Positions 10,109 through 20,300 of a stretch of DNA of 64,000 nt are shown here, in pieces. Below the pieces are notes generated by a model. The model saw only the letters and a program-made list of their open reading frames with translations, made no database searches and was not told the DNA's origin. Made by a program: the position numbers and the translations under genes. This stretch comes from Isoetes taiwanensis (Eukaryota; Streptophyta; Lycopodiopsida; Isoetales; Isoetaceae): assembly GCA_021234155.1 (NCBI GenBank), contig JAJEKV010000054.1:9686852-9750851 (forward strand), given 5' to 3'. Every line of letters starts with the position of its first letter. The stretch's first letter is position 1.

Positions 10109-11030
10109 TTTTCCTCAGTTAAAGTATGCTAGTGCAGGTATCTTTTGGTCCAGAAATGTCCTTCTGAGAAATCAGCCAAACCCTTTGTAAATCCATCCAA
10201 TTTTGCTGCCCTGATGTTTATAGTGCTCTATAATACACTTGTTACTGCAAGAAATGCCTTGTTTTGACCTAGTTGGTCATTTGGCTAATATGCCATCATA
10301 TTTGGTTCAATCAAATTTTGGATTTTGAAAGCAGTCTGATAGATAAGTGTTGAAAGTGCAAAATAATGCAGTTGTCTTTTTTGGCAGGGAAATAAGTTCC
10401 CTTTGGCTATAAACTATGTTTTTTATTATGCTTGGTTCACTGGTTAAAGATGAGCAAGGCATGACCTGTAGATTTGTATGATCTGTATGCTGCTATTCTA
10501 TATTGCAAAACAGGGGAAATGAAGGAAACAGTGGTACTAGCCTCTTGGTACTAGCATCAAACTATGAAGCTCAAACTTCACAAGCGCCATCTAAAAGCCA
10601 TCTTTGCTTAGCAACCTAACCTTTAGCCGTGCTTGAAATAACTTTGCACCAGGGATACAAATTGATAGCACCAGGAAGAATTTTAAATGTTGCAGGTAGA
10701 AATCCCATATGTTCCCCATCTGCTTGAAGGAGTATTTGCTTATCATTTTTGTGTCCATGTTTCCTTATTTCGACATAACAAGCCCTGGAAAACAACATTT
10801 GATCTCATTCAATAAAGGTCGACAAATAACATTTGAAACAAAGGCTATCCACAAAGTTGAGGGACGACTAAAAATAAAACACCTTATCAAAAGCTTAATA
10901 AAATCTCATCAAGGATGATGTATATGCATTTGTTTAAACAAAGCATGTGGATTATTCTTTCTTCACACACTCTACTTTTTCTTAGACGTGTTGCTTTCTA
11001 GGAAATGAATTACAATGTTGCCATGGCTAT
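10109..11030. other. 3' side of accessory gene, mostly non-coding
   Basis: Apart from the exon-like piece on the minus strand at 10622-10778, there is no credible gene. The rest is AT-rich and probably 3' UTR and spacer between the two convergent transposon genes. Confidence 0.5.
10622..10778 (-). pseudogene. Exon-like piece resembling a lipid-kinase C-terminus
   Basis: On the minus strand a good acceptor (TGTTTTCCAG) precedes about 54 open codons, followed by a donor-like AAAG/GTTAGG. The peptide includes LLQADGEHMGFLPATFKILP, which resembles the C-terminal strand of diacylglycerol/sphingoid-base kinases, where a conserved DGE precedes a proline-containing 'P-A-x-x-x-I-L-P' block. It lies inside the transposon, so it may be a captured host exon. 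Alternatively it is an unrecognised last exon of the minus-strand transposase gene. The similarity is from memory of the family pattern only. Confidence 0.35.
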
Positions 11031-11761
11031 GGTCTTAGAAGATTACATAAATTTGACCACATGGTTGAATTGGTTTCAAATGGTTCTAATGTAATTTTTT
11101 TTTGTTTAGTGCCAAATATGCCATGTGGTCACTTTGAACATGCCTCCAGCGCTAGGACATGCCAACTGGGTAAGAATGCCATGTGGCGAACCTCAATCAT
11201 GCCACGTGGCTAGAAAATGACATTACGGTCTTAGAAGATTACATAAATTTGACCACATGGTTGAATTGGTTTCAAATGGTTCTAATGTAATTTTTTTTTT
11301 TTTTAGTGCCAAATATGCCATGTGGTCACTTTGAACATGCCTCCAGCGCTAGGACATGCCAACTGGGTAAGAATGCCATGTGGCGCGCCTCAATCATGCC
11401 ACGTGGCTAGAAAATGACATTAAGGTCTTAGAGGATTACATATAAATTTGACCACATGGTTGAATTGGTTTCAAATGGTTCTAATGTAATTTTTTTTTGT
11501 TTAGTGCCAAATATGCCATGTGGTCACTTTGAACATGCCTCCAGCTCTAGGACATAGCAACTGGGTAAGAATGCCATGTGGCGCGCCTCACTCATGCCAC
11601 GTGGCTAGAAAATGACATTAAGGTCTTAGAGGATTACATATAAATTTGACCACATGGTTGAATTGGTTTCAAATGGTTCTAATGTAATTTTTTTTTTTTG
11701 TTTAGTGCCAAATATGCCATGTGGTCACTTTGAACATGCCTCCAGCGCTAGGACATGCCAA
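11031..11761. repeat. Tandem satellite, about 196-bp unit, 3.7 copies
   Basis: Units start at 11031, 11227, 11423 and 11622 with GGTCTTAGA; the last is partial. Spacing is 196, 196 and 199 bp, differing mainly in a T tract. Each unit holds an inverted pair GACCACATGG / CCATGTGGTC. The array abuts the last recognisable codon of the transposase gene. Confidence 0.93.
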
Positions 11762-12270
11762 GAAATTACACGAAATCTTTATTGCATTAGATTGATAAAA
11801 TCTTCCTAAGTGATAGAAGGCTCTGGAGGACTTGAATTGCGCTGCGCAACCATCAGACCAAAATACATGATTTGAATAGCATATACCTTTTTCCTTCAAG
11901 TAGTTGGCATGCTTCTGGAGGCAGTGTTGTACGAATAAGCTATCATGCTTTCGATCATCTGATATGTAAAAGTGGGTCTCTTTCACCAACTTACGATCGC
12001 CAATTAGAAGGTTTGGAGTCTCGACTTTCTTTGCATGTCTGTAAGTAATGTGCACTAGTATAGAACATTGATCATTCCTCCAATGCATTGTCTGGATTTC
12101 CTGCTGAATTTTGAACGTATAGCTTTCCACAAAGTCTATAACAGATACAACAGTATCCTTTGGGAATGTTTGCAAACATTCCTTAAACTGGTCGGCCTGC
12201 CACCTTGCCGTATAGTTATGGGAAATGAATTGTTTGATAACTGCATCAGCATGCTCCATAAATTCATGTA

Positions 12271-13320
12271 ATCGCATCGATCCGAGACATCGGATCGCCA
12301 TTCTAGAATGGGACGAGCATGCATGTCATGCATGCATGCGGGCGGCGCATGCCCGTTTTGGGTTTGGAGTTCGCTATTTCAGGCGCGTTTCTGCATCCAC
12401 GTCTCATCGGCGCTTCCTCTTCTCTCAGCAGTACCTTATTCTCTTTGAATTGTTTCCAGGCAGGGGAGGGGCTTCTTCCTGCCTGGTTTAGCCAATTTGG
12501 CGTATCTTTCTTGCTATCCTTTACCGGCCTTTGGCCTCATCCTGTGACCTTGTCCTCGATCCTAGTTTGTAAGGAAGTTCTCTGGTAGTCGGGCGGTTTG
12601 TTGGTTTCTTGCGAGTCCCATTCTAGAATCGCATCGATCCGAGACATCGGATCGCCATTCTAGAATGGGACGAGCATGCATGTCATGCATGCATGCGGGC
12701 GGCGCATGCCCGTTTTGGGTTTGGAGTTCGCTATTTCAGGCGCGTTTCTGCATCCACGTCTCATCGGCGCCTCTTCTTCTCAGCCAGTACCTTATTCTCT
12801 TTGAACCCACCCTCCCCTTCTTTGTTTATTATATTTTGTACAAGTTCTCTGTTTATCATGTTTTCCACCCATTTGGGTGATGCTTTTTACACCCGGGGGT
12901 GATGCTATTCTCTGCATGTTTCTCGCTTTGTTGTGTTGGTGATGTGCGTGTACGGGTTGGCGGCGGCATCCGTTTCGACTTCTCCATGGGGGGGTTTTTG
13001 GGAGCGATTCTATGCCTTACGTTTGTCTAAGCCCCTTGCCGAAGGCTTATCACTAGGGTTTTTCCTCGAAAACCCGAAAGGGCGGGGTTTTTTAATCCCG
13101 GTGATAAGCTTTCGGCAGGTACATCAGCCACTCATCTATTAGCATTGTATTTGTTTTGGGGTCCAAATGATATAATTGGATTTTCCCTTTATTTTTCGTG
13201 GGTAGTTCGCATGTGTGCGGCTACCCACTGTCCACCATTGTAGAAAATCTGCTGAGATGAATGAGAAGCCTATCTATCGCCCGGGCGGTTTGTTGGTTTC
13301 TTGCGAGTCCCATTCTAGAA
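12271..13320. mobile_element. Hairpin-tipped repeat insertion, copy B (tandem dimer)
   Basis: Two head-to-tail units, a short one (12271-12628) and a long one (12629-13320), interrupt transposase exon 3. Each begins with a hairpin (CGATCCG...CGGATCG) followed by CATTCTAGAATGGGACGAGC and ends in the inverted GCGAGTCCCATTCTAGA. The long unit carries the extra segment seen in copy A, including the hairpin at 13038. Flanking duplication is not clear (ACAT-like at both sides). Confidence 0.8.
13038..13116. other. Long hairpin with conserved loop core, copy 3
   Basis: Near-identical to 8225-8303, with one loop difference (CCCGAAAGGG instead of CCCAAAAGGG). Confidence 0.8.
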
Positions 13321-13516
13321 TGATGTGCTCTTGTAAGCCTACTTCATAACGTCCTTCGTGGTGACTACTGGCTTCCCCCCTTTGCTTGTATCCTTTACAT
13401 AGATTTCTGTTGTCTGCAATATAAGAGCAAATTTGATGTTGCCTTTCTTAAATATCCAACATGCCAGCATATTACCTTGGAAAAGCAACATTTACTCTTA
13501 TTTATCCTAAACTTAT

Positions 13517-13712
13517 CCCTGGCCATAATTTACTTGCCTACCCTGTATGCATGTCTTATCCCTATGCAGGCCATAATTTACTTGGCTACCCGGTATGCAT
13601 GTCTTATCCCTATCCTGTGTAAGCAACACTTACAGCAGCAACCCCATCAATACTTAAGCACATGCAACACTTACAGCAGCAACCCCATCAATACTTAAGC
13701 ACATGCAACCTT
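13517..13712. repeat. Two short tandem duplications inside transposase intron 2
   Basis: A 48-bp unit (CCATAATTTACTTG..., from 13522) and a 42-bp unit (GCAACACTTACAGCAG..., from 13623) are each present twice in succession. Confidence 0.85.
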
Positions 13713-15622
13713 ATAAGATCAAATAACCTACACGAACTAGCTAAGCACTCTGCACACCTCCATAGCAACATTTAAACCACCACAAGATAAATTAAATCAT
13801 CTCTTCATGGCTAATCTAAACCATATCAAATAAAAGTCATAATCAAATTAATGTCAATCAATGCATGCAACTAATGGAATGCTAACCTTCTCGAAGTTCT
13901 TCCAATCAAGCTTAATTGACTTGCACTTCTCTTTGGGACATCTTTGGAATGATTTCAGACCACAAGCATTGCAGTCCATGGTCAAACAAGTAGACTTATA
14001 CCAATCTGCGGTTTCATCCTTAGGACACACCATAGTTTTCCACATTTCACTTACACTATTGAAAGTATGATTGCTCGCTGCACATATTGGGCCTGGACCA
14101 CAGACATTACATTTGCATGTACACCTAGAACCATGGGTGTTAGAATCTCGTCTTAGCTTGTTGATTGCCTGCCTAACAAATTCCATTCTCATGTGGTATA
14201 TGCAGCAACATGTTTCCCTCTCTTTAAGCCTTTTCGCAAACTTGGGCTTCAAAGTCTCAAACAACCTGAGACCTATTTTCATCTCTGGATATTGATGCTT
14301 AAATTTCTTATAAAATGTGACCTGAAATGTAATAAACAATATAAGAATGAGAGAAGCATTTTATTGTGAAAACAAGGAAGCAATTACATACCTGACTCTC
14401 TTCCAAGTAATGAAGTGGCTGCAGGTTATACGGCTTAGCAATCTTATCACCGTTATTATTCCTTCTCAATTTCATAACCTGCCTTTTATTTGGACAGACC
14501 CTAGTTTCAGGAATCCAAAAGTTGTATACCTTTTCGCGATCTTCATCCGATAGCCGATCAGATCTGCATTTCCTTTTGAACATAGACCACGGGCCTCCAA
14601 ATTCAGTAAACTTTCTCCTGTCCAATGCGGCATACACTGCCTTTCTCCTCATGTTCAAAACCTTTGCAACTGCTGTCCGGTTGGTAGATCCATTAACAGC
14701 CATCATCAAGGTGGATGCCCGTGCTTGATTGATGTCCTGTGTCCTAGCACGTTTATTAGCTTGAAGAGTGTCCTTCATATTCTCAACAACATGTTGATAT
14801 ACTTGTAATTTCCTGTTTCCAATGATCCCAAACTCATGTAGGTGTTCGGCTGCCCTGGATATGATTTCTTTTCTATCAGCAGGATGTATCTTCAGGCATA
14901 CATTGTTGATGTGATCTACAATGATTTTAGCATGCTTTTGTTTCTGCCTAGTGGTCAGCCTGTCCTTGGTCTTGTCTGCTTCTACTGCTTCTACAGGTAA
15001 CTTTTCAAATTCCCTCTTCCTCTTTCTCTGCAACTTTCTTTTAGCAGATAAAATCCTTCTGCATGCAGTATTAGGAGAAATGCAATTGCAAACTTTCTTG
15101 CACTCAACCAAGCATACCTCAGAATTTCCAAGAACCTTCTCATCAGAAATTGGAGATAAGACCACCTCAGACACTGCATTGATGGAATTTCGAAATTGCA
15201 TGCCACTGCAACAATCTTCCTTTTCCTCCACGTTAAAATTTGAAATTCTATCTTGGATGTCAATTCCCAAACTGGAAGCAAGTTGTTCTGGATCCTGGCC
15301 TCCAAATCGAGATGCAAATTCAGCAGCATAGCTTGCAACCAGATCCATACAATTCCTGAAATGAAAAAATGACAAAACCAAGAATTGTCCATTTCGAAAA
15401 GGAGACGGTAGAATCGGGCAGAGCGGGAGAACTAGCCTCTGAAGTTGGATCGATGATGGCCAACTAACTTCCTAAATTGGAGAGGATTTGAAGCTCTCTC
15501 CTGTGTGGGCTTTCCATGAGAAATATGAACAGCACGTCAAACCCTAGTTCTTGAAGGGCCGAAAATTTTCATGGGAAAGTACTAAGCACCCCCAAAGCAC
15601 CAAATGTCGTGGACATAAAAAG

Positions 15623-15648
15623 TGTCCCCCAGATACACGCTTTCACCC
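15623..15648 (-). repeat. Right terminal inverted repeat of the 8.6-kb transposon
   Basis: Reverse complement of 7018-7043 with one mismatch. Confidence 0.9.
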
Positions 15649-16405
15649 AACATCATCTTCTTAGGTTATATATATATATATCTTAGGACATATCTTACAC
15701 GCACATGAAAAAAGAAATAATTCACATTCTCAATTCTTGTGGGCAATTATCGTTTGCCATCTCAATTCATGAAAAACCCCAACATTGTTCCTCTAGATTT
15801 CACCACATTGTCAAATGTTACTGTGCTCATCTTCCTTGTACATATTGAAGTTACCTGTAATGATTAAGGCACATCCTAATGAACATGCACCCTTTTACTT
15901 ATGCGCAATAATGTTGGACACTCTCATAAAAAATGCATGCTTTTATACACATTACTGATCTAATTATAATTAAGCGTTTAGAATCAGTACCATTGATTGA
16001 ATTTGGCACACATTTGTGATGAAGAATTAACTAGATATTTCAAAAGATGATCACAAATCAGAAATTGCATTTGAAAAGTTATCACAAATCAAAAGTGGAA
16101 GACAATTAAGGCATTATCCCGGCAACGTACCTATAGATAAAGTATAACAGATAGAGAACTTGGGATCATCATGGTTTGCTAAAGAAAACCCAAGTGTATT
16201 CTTTGTAAACCTTTTTACAATAAGATTAAAGACATTGCAAGTTTTTTATTGCCTCAATGGTGATATAGTTATTATACAACTCTAATATTAGAAGAGATCA
16301 TATTTCTTATTTATTATTTGCTGATCTCATGGTGTTAAGTAAGGTAATATATTTGATGCCCATAAGTTATATTACTTTTACTGGATGGGATTGGTGGCCA
16401 TTTTT
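15649..16405. other. Transposon flank and 3' region of the aspartic protease gene
   Basis: 15649-16138 shows nothing but a TA microsatellite near 15667. 16139-16405 is the 3' flank of the minus-strand protease gene and is the part duplicated at 5699-5945. Confidence 0.6.
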
Positions 16406-16949
16406 TCAGATGGTGGTGCAGTCTGTTTTGAGGAAAGAGAGCGTCATTCCAACAGTATCATGAGCGATCAGGTAATTCTGCTGCATAGTATTTCCGATAA
16501 TCCCAGGACCATCAGCTTCAGGTCGCAGCAACAAGCACCTGATAGTATGAGCAGCATCAACATACGCCAAGTAATTTTCTTCAGGAGGCTGCATAGAGGC
16601 GCCATCAAACTGGAAGCTAAGGGAGGGGAATTGAACAGAAGGTGCCGCAGACGTATTAAAACAATCACGATTGTTATATGTGAACAAGGGAACGCCAGGG
16701 AGAGCACTGGCAAAAGCAGCTATAACAGAACTGTAAACAGTTTGGTCTAGGTACGTAAGGGTGGTACCAGAATCAAAGATGGTATGCTGAGGGTTGAGGT
16801 CTGCTGTGGGATTGGTTGAATTATAGATGACAGTATTACCGACAGTGATGTTATGGAGCAGGACATAGTAATAACCGAGGGAGGATAATTGGAGGATAGG
16901 GGTGGAGCTGGCTGAAGGGTCTGAGATAACAGAAGGATCGCCAAGGAGC
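16406..16949 (-). pseudogene. Aspartic protease (nepenthesin-type), C-terminal part
   Basis: The last third of an A1-family aspartic protease. It starts at LLGDPSVISD just after the copia insertion, has the second catalytic motif FDSGTTLTYL, then IIGNTMQQNYLIAHD and a stop at 16406. It is the TAXi_C half of a plant secreted protease. The target duplication GGAGC of copia element 1 sits at 16945-16949; removing the element joins this part to 21826-21658 with no lost or gained base. Residues before LLGDPS in the long open frame come from the LTR and do not belong to the gene. Confidence 0.92.
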
Positions 16950-17206
16950 TGTTGTAACAGAAAAGACACGTACAGTGTCAGCATGAATCTCGGGCGGTTC
17001 TCGGGCGGTTCTCAACGAACTCAACAGGGAATCATGCAGATCTAATCATGTTTAGATACAGGAGACCACTATTTATAGTGGTAGCATAGATGTTGTTTCA
17101 TGCATTCGTAGCATCAGTTCTTGCTCTTCGTTTCTTGTTTTAGCGCCTGCCTTTCCGGCTGGTTCTTGTTGTAATCTCCTCTTGGATCAATAGAATCACT
17201 TCAACA
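16950..17206 (+). repeat. Copia 1 5' LTR, 257 bp
   Basis: TG...CA termini. It holds TATTTATAGTGG as a probable TATA region (about 17071), and appears identical to both LTRs of copia element 2. Confidence 0.95.
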
Positions 17207-17220
17207 GGTTATGGGCCCAC
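17207..17220 (+). promoter_or_regulatory. Primer binding site for initiator-tRNA-Met fragment
   Basis: GGTTATGGGCCCAC directly follows the LTR. It is the exact complement of GTGGGCCCATAACC, which lies around the anticodon arm of plant initiator tRNA-Met rather than at its 3' end. This indicates half-tRNA priming, as known for Drosophila copia. Confidence 0.8.
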
Positions 17221-17302
17221 AAATCCTTCAGAACGCCTAAGTCGCCTATCTCTCATTGCTCATCGCCCACTGTTCATTCCGTGCATTTAAAAAAAAAAAA
17301 AA

Positions 17303-20300
17303 ATGGATTCCGCTCTCTCCTTTTCATCAGCTGAATGGCGTCTCCTTCCCCGATTTGAGGGGAAAGATTATCAAATGTGGAGGTGGCGCCTCCAAATGAT
17401 CTTAGAGGACAAGAAATTATGGGAAGTTGTCTCTGCCCCTTTCACTCAGCCCGCTGTCTCCAGTGAAACTGGCAACATTGAGATTGTCTTGGATGATAAT
17501 CTTTCTGATCTGAATGAGAAAGACCGCAAGGCTCGGTTGCTGATATGTACTAGCCTCCATGATACCCCTGCACGCCTGGTGAAGGGTGCTCAGTCTGCCT
17601 ATGCCATGCTCCTGATTCTTGATAATCACTATGCGTCAAAAACGGCTGGCAATCGTCTTGCTTTGAGGAAAGCATTGTATAATCTCCATCTTTCTGAAGG
17701 AAATGATGTCATGGATCACATCTGCCATATGAAGACTATGCTGGATGATCTTGATGCCACTGGAGTGGCTATCACCAATGATGAAAAAGTCTGTCTTCTT
17801 CTCAACAGTCTCCCGTCTGCATACGAAGGTCTAATCATCAATCTTGAAGGACGTCTCTCTGACTACACCTTTGAGGCTGCCATAGATCGTGTCAAATCTG
17901 AAGCACTCCGTCAAGGACATCTCAAATCTCCCACTGATTCTGTGATGATGGCAGCCTCCAAAACTCCTTCAAGACGTCCCAAATTGGATCGTAGCACTGT
18001 TACTTGTTACAGATGCCAGAAAATTGGGCATTTTGCCCGTGAATGTACTGCCAACACTCCAAATCCAGTGCAGTCCAAACGTCCCAATCCTATCATAGAG
18101 CAAGGCAATTTAGCCCAGGAATCTACAGACTGTCCAGTCTTTGAAGAACTTCCCCCTCTCCTGCCCACTCCATCTGCCCCCTCTGAGTTCCTCTTTACCA
18201 CTCTTGATAGCCTTTCTTCTGACACCATTGATCACGTCTGGTATCTTGATTCTGGAGCCACATGTCACATGACCCCTTTCAAACACATTTTTCAGTCCTA
18301 TCATCCTCTTTCTTCTCACAGATCAGTTCGCATGGGAGATAACAACCCTCAATGGGGAGTTGCACTCGGCACCGTTTCCATCAAATTACCATGTGGCAGC
18401 ACCAAATTCTTGAAGAATGTACTCCACGTTCCTGGTCTGCACAAACAGTTAGTCTCTGTCAGTCAAATTACTTCTGCTGGTTTCCAAGTTTCCTTCCAGA
18501 CTAATTGTTGCCAGATTTCAGACTCTCATGGGCATGTCGTCCTCACTGGATCACGCCTTGGCAATCTGTATAAGCTTAACCTCTCTCTTTCAGAAGTTGC
18601 ATGCCTTGCCTCTACAATTGCATCCTCTCCTTCTTTTCTCTGGCATGCACGTCTTGGCCATCCATCTTCTTCACGTTTTCAACTCCTCACATCCAGAGGC
18701 CTTCTCCCACCTGTTTCACCACCCAAACAAGCCTGCTCTGCCTGCATGCAGGGGAAGCTTACCCGCACCCACTTCTCTCCTTCTGATTCCCGTGCCTCTC
18801 ATCCACTAGCCTTGGTCCACAGTGACTTGTGTGGCCCGTTTTCTGAGCCTAGTAACAGTGGTTGCCGCTACATGCTTTTGTTTTTAGATGACCATACACG
18901 CAAGCTCTTTCCATATCTCATTGTTCGCAAAAGTGACACATTTTCTCAATTCATGGTTTTTCACAAATTTGCAGAAAGAGCCAGTGGTCACAAGCTTATC
19001 ACTCTTCGCACTGACCGTGGAGGCGAGTTTATTTCAAAAATGTTTCAGCAATACTGTGCAGATCATGGCATTCAACACCAATTCTCAGTTACTAATTCAC
19101 CAGAGCAAAATGGGCGCGTTGAACGAGCAAACCGCACTATTTTAGAGATGGTACGCACACTTCTCATCAACATGAATGTTCCCATTCGTTTTTGGGGGGA
19201 GGCCATTTTCACTGCTGCCTATCTCCTGAACCATACTCCTCACAGAAGCATTGCCCATCAGATTCCTGAAGAGCTATGGTCTTCCCAGTCAATCTCATTG
19301 AAACATCTCCGTGTGTTTGGATGCCAAGCATATGTTTTACTTCCCCAACGTCCCACTAAGCTGTCTGCAAAATCCATTCCCTGCATGTTCCTTGGATATG
19401 ATAAGAATAGCAAAGCCTACCGACTCTATGATCTCCAATCTCACAAGCTAATCATAAGCTGCCATGTAAGTTTTTCTGAAGATACTCCCTGCCATCATAC
19501 TCCTTTACCTTCTGATTTCCTTCTTGTTGATTATCCTCTTGAGCCTTCACCCTCCGTGCCTACTCCTCTCATTTCATCTCCAGCTGCCACTCCACTCCCA
19601 TCTTCTGACCCATCCGCAGCTTTGCCTCCTGAGCCCACAGATCCCTCTCCTGAGCCTGATCTCTCTCCTGAGCCTGTGCCTCCCCCTTCACTTCCATCAA
19701 CAGAACCCACCTCTCCACCTCCTTCACCACGACCCATTCGCCACAAAAAACCTCCTGTTTGGGCATCCGATTACACTTTTGTTTCCCAGATCCTTCCCAC
19801 TGAACCTCTCTCATATTCTGAAGCCATAAATGGACCTTTCAAAAGGGATTGGGAAGCAGCCATGCATGAAGAGATCGATTCAATACATGCAGCCAGCACT
19901 TGGTCTTTGGTCTCCCGTCCAGCGCATCGCCCAGTAGTGACCAGCAAATGGGTATTTAAGTTGAAGTACCATCCAAATGGCTCCATTGCTCGCTTCAAAG
20001 CTCGTCTTGTCGCACGCGGTTTCAATCAAATTGAAGGCCTCGATTTTGAGGAAACATATGCACCTGTGGCAAAAATGGTCTCCATTAGAACCATCCTATC
20101 TTATGCCTCGTCCCGACGAATGTATATCCATCAAATGGACGTACACAATGCTTTTCTCAACGGTGATCTTCAAGAGGAGGTATATCTTGAACAGCCCCAA
20201 GGTTTTATTTCTTCTGATCCAACACAGGTATGTCGTTTGCACAAAGCACTCTATGGTTTACGGCAAGCTTCAAGATCTTGGTATACCAGGCTTGATCAGA

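Larger units (their letters stand above)
11766..15348 (-). pseudogene. Transposase-like gene of the 8.6-kb transposon
   Basis: Exon 1 is 15348-14392: ATG at 15348, a basic region, and an HTH-like segment (NRTAVAKVLNMRRKAVYAAL). Exon 2 is 14321-13887: MKIGLRLFETLKPKF, then CCCIYHMRMEF and further Cys-rich sequence. Exon 3 runs from 13413 and is interrupted by the 12271-13320 repeat. Beyond it come SVIDFVESYTFK and the central block VFWSDGCAAQFKSSRAF. The D-x-x-E-x-Y and D-G-C-x-x-Q-F-K blocks fit the first two acidic positions of an RNase H-fold transposase; a third (usually H-G-K-rich) is missing because the frame runs into the satellite at 11761. Similar proteins occur widely in animals as TE-derived genes. 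A TAG near 13340 and the insertion inactivate it. Confidence 0.75.
7018..15648. mobile_element. Two-gene TIR DNA transposon, 8.6 kb
   Basis: The ends are 26-bp terminal inverted repeats (7018-7043 and 15623-15648) that match at 25 of 26 positions and start GGGTGAAAGCGTGTA. Just inside each end the plus strand reads AAGCACCCCC-x-AAGCACC (about 7058 and 15574), a subterminal repeat in direct orientation. Flanks are AATA and AACA, a possible 4-bp target duplication with one change. Inside lie a minus-strand transposase-like gene (15348 to about 11766) and a plus-strand coiled-coil/RING-like gene (7226-10108), converging on a 196-bp satellite. Later insertions of a hairpin-tipped repeat break both genes. 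I cannot assign a superfamily with confidence. Confidence 0.85.

Noticed and set aside
7018..15648. Naming the two-gene transposon as Sola, Kolobok or similar
   Set aside because: Without a profile search and a confirmed target-site length the superfamily cannot be decided; the third catalytic block is missing.
16385..16750. Plus-strand 121-residue frame
   Set aside because: Antisense of the aspartic protease C-terminus.
19531..19814. Minus-strand Gly/Glu-rich frames opposite copia
   Set aside because: Antisense of the proline/serine-rich linker of the intact gag-pol frame.
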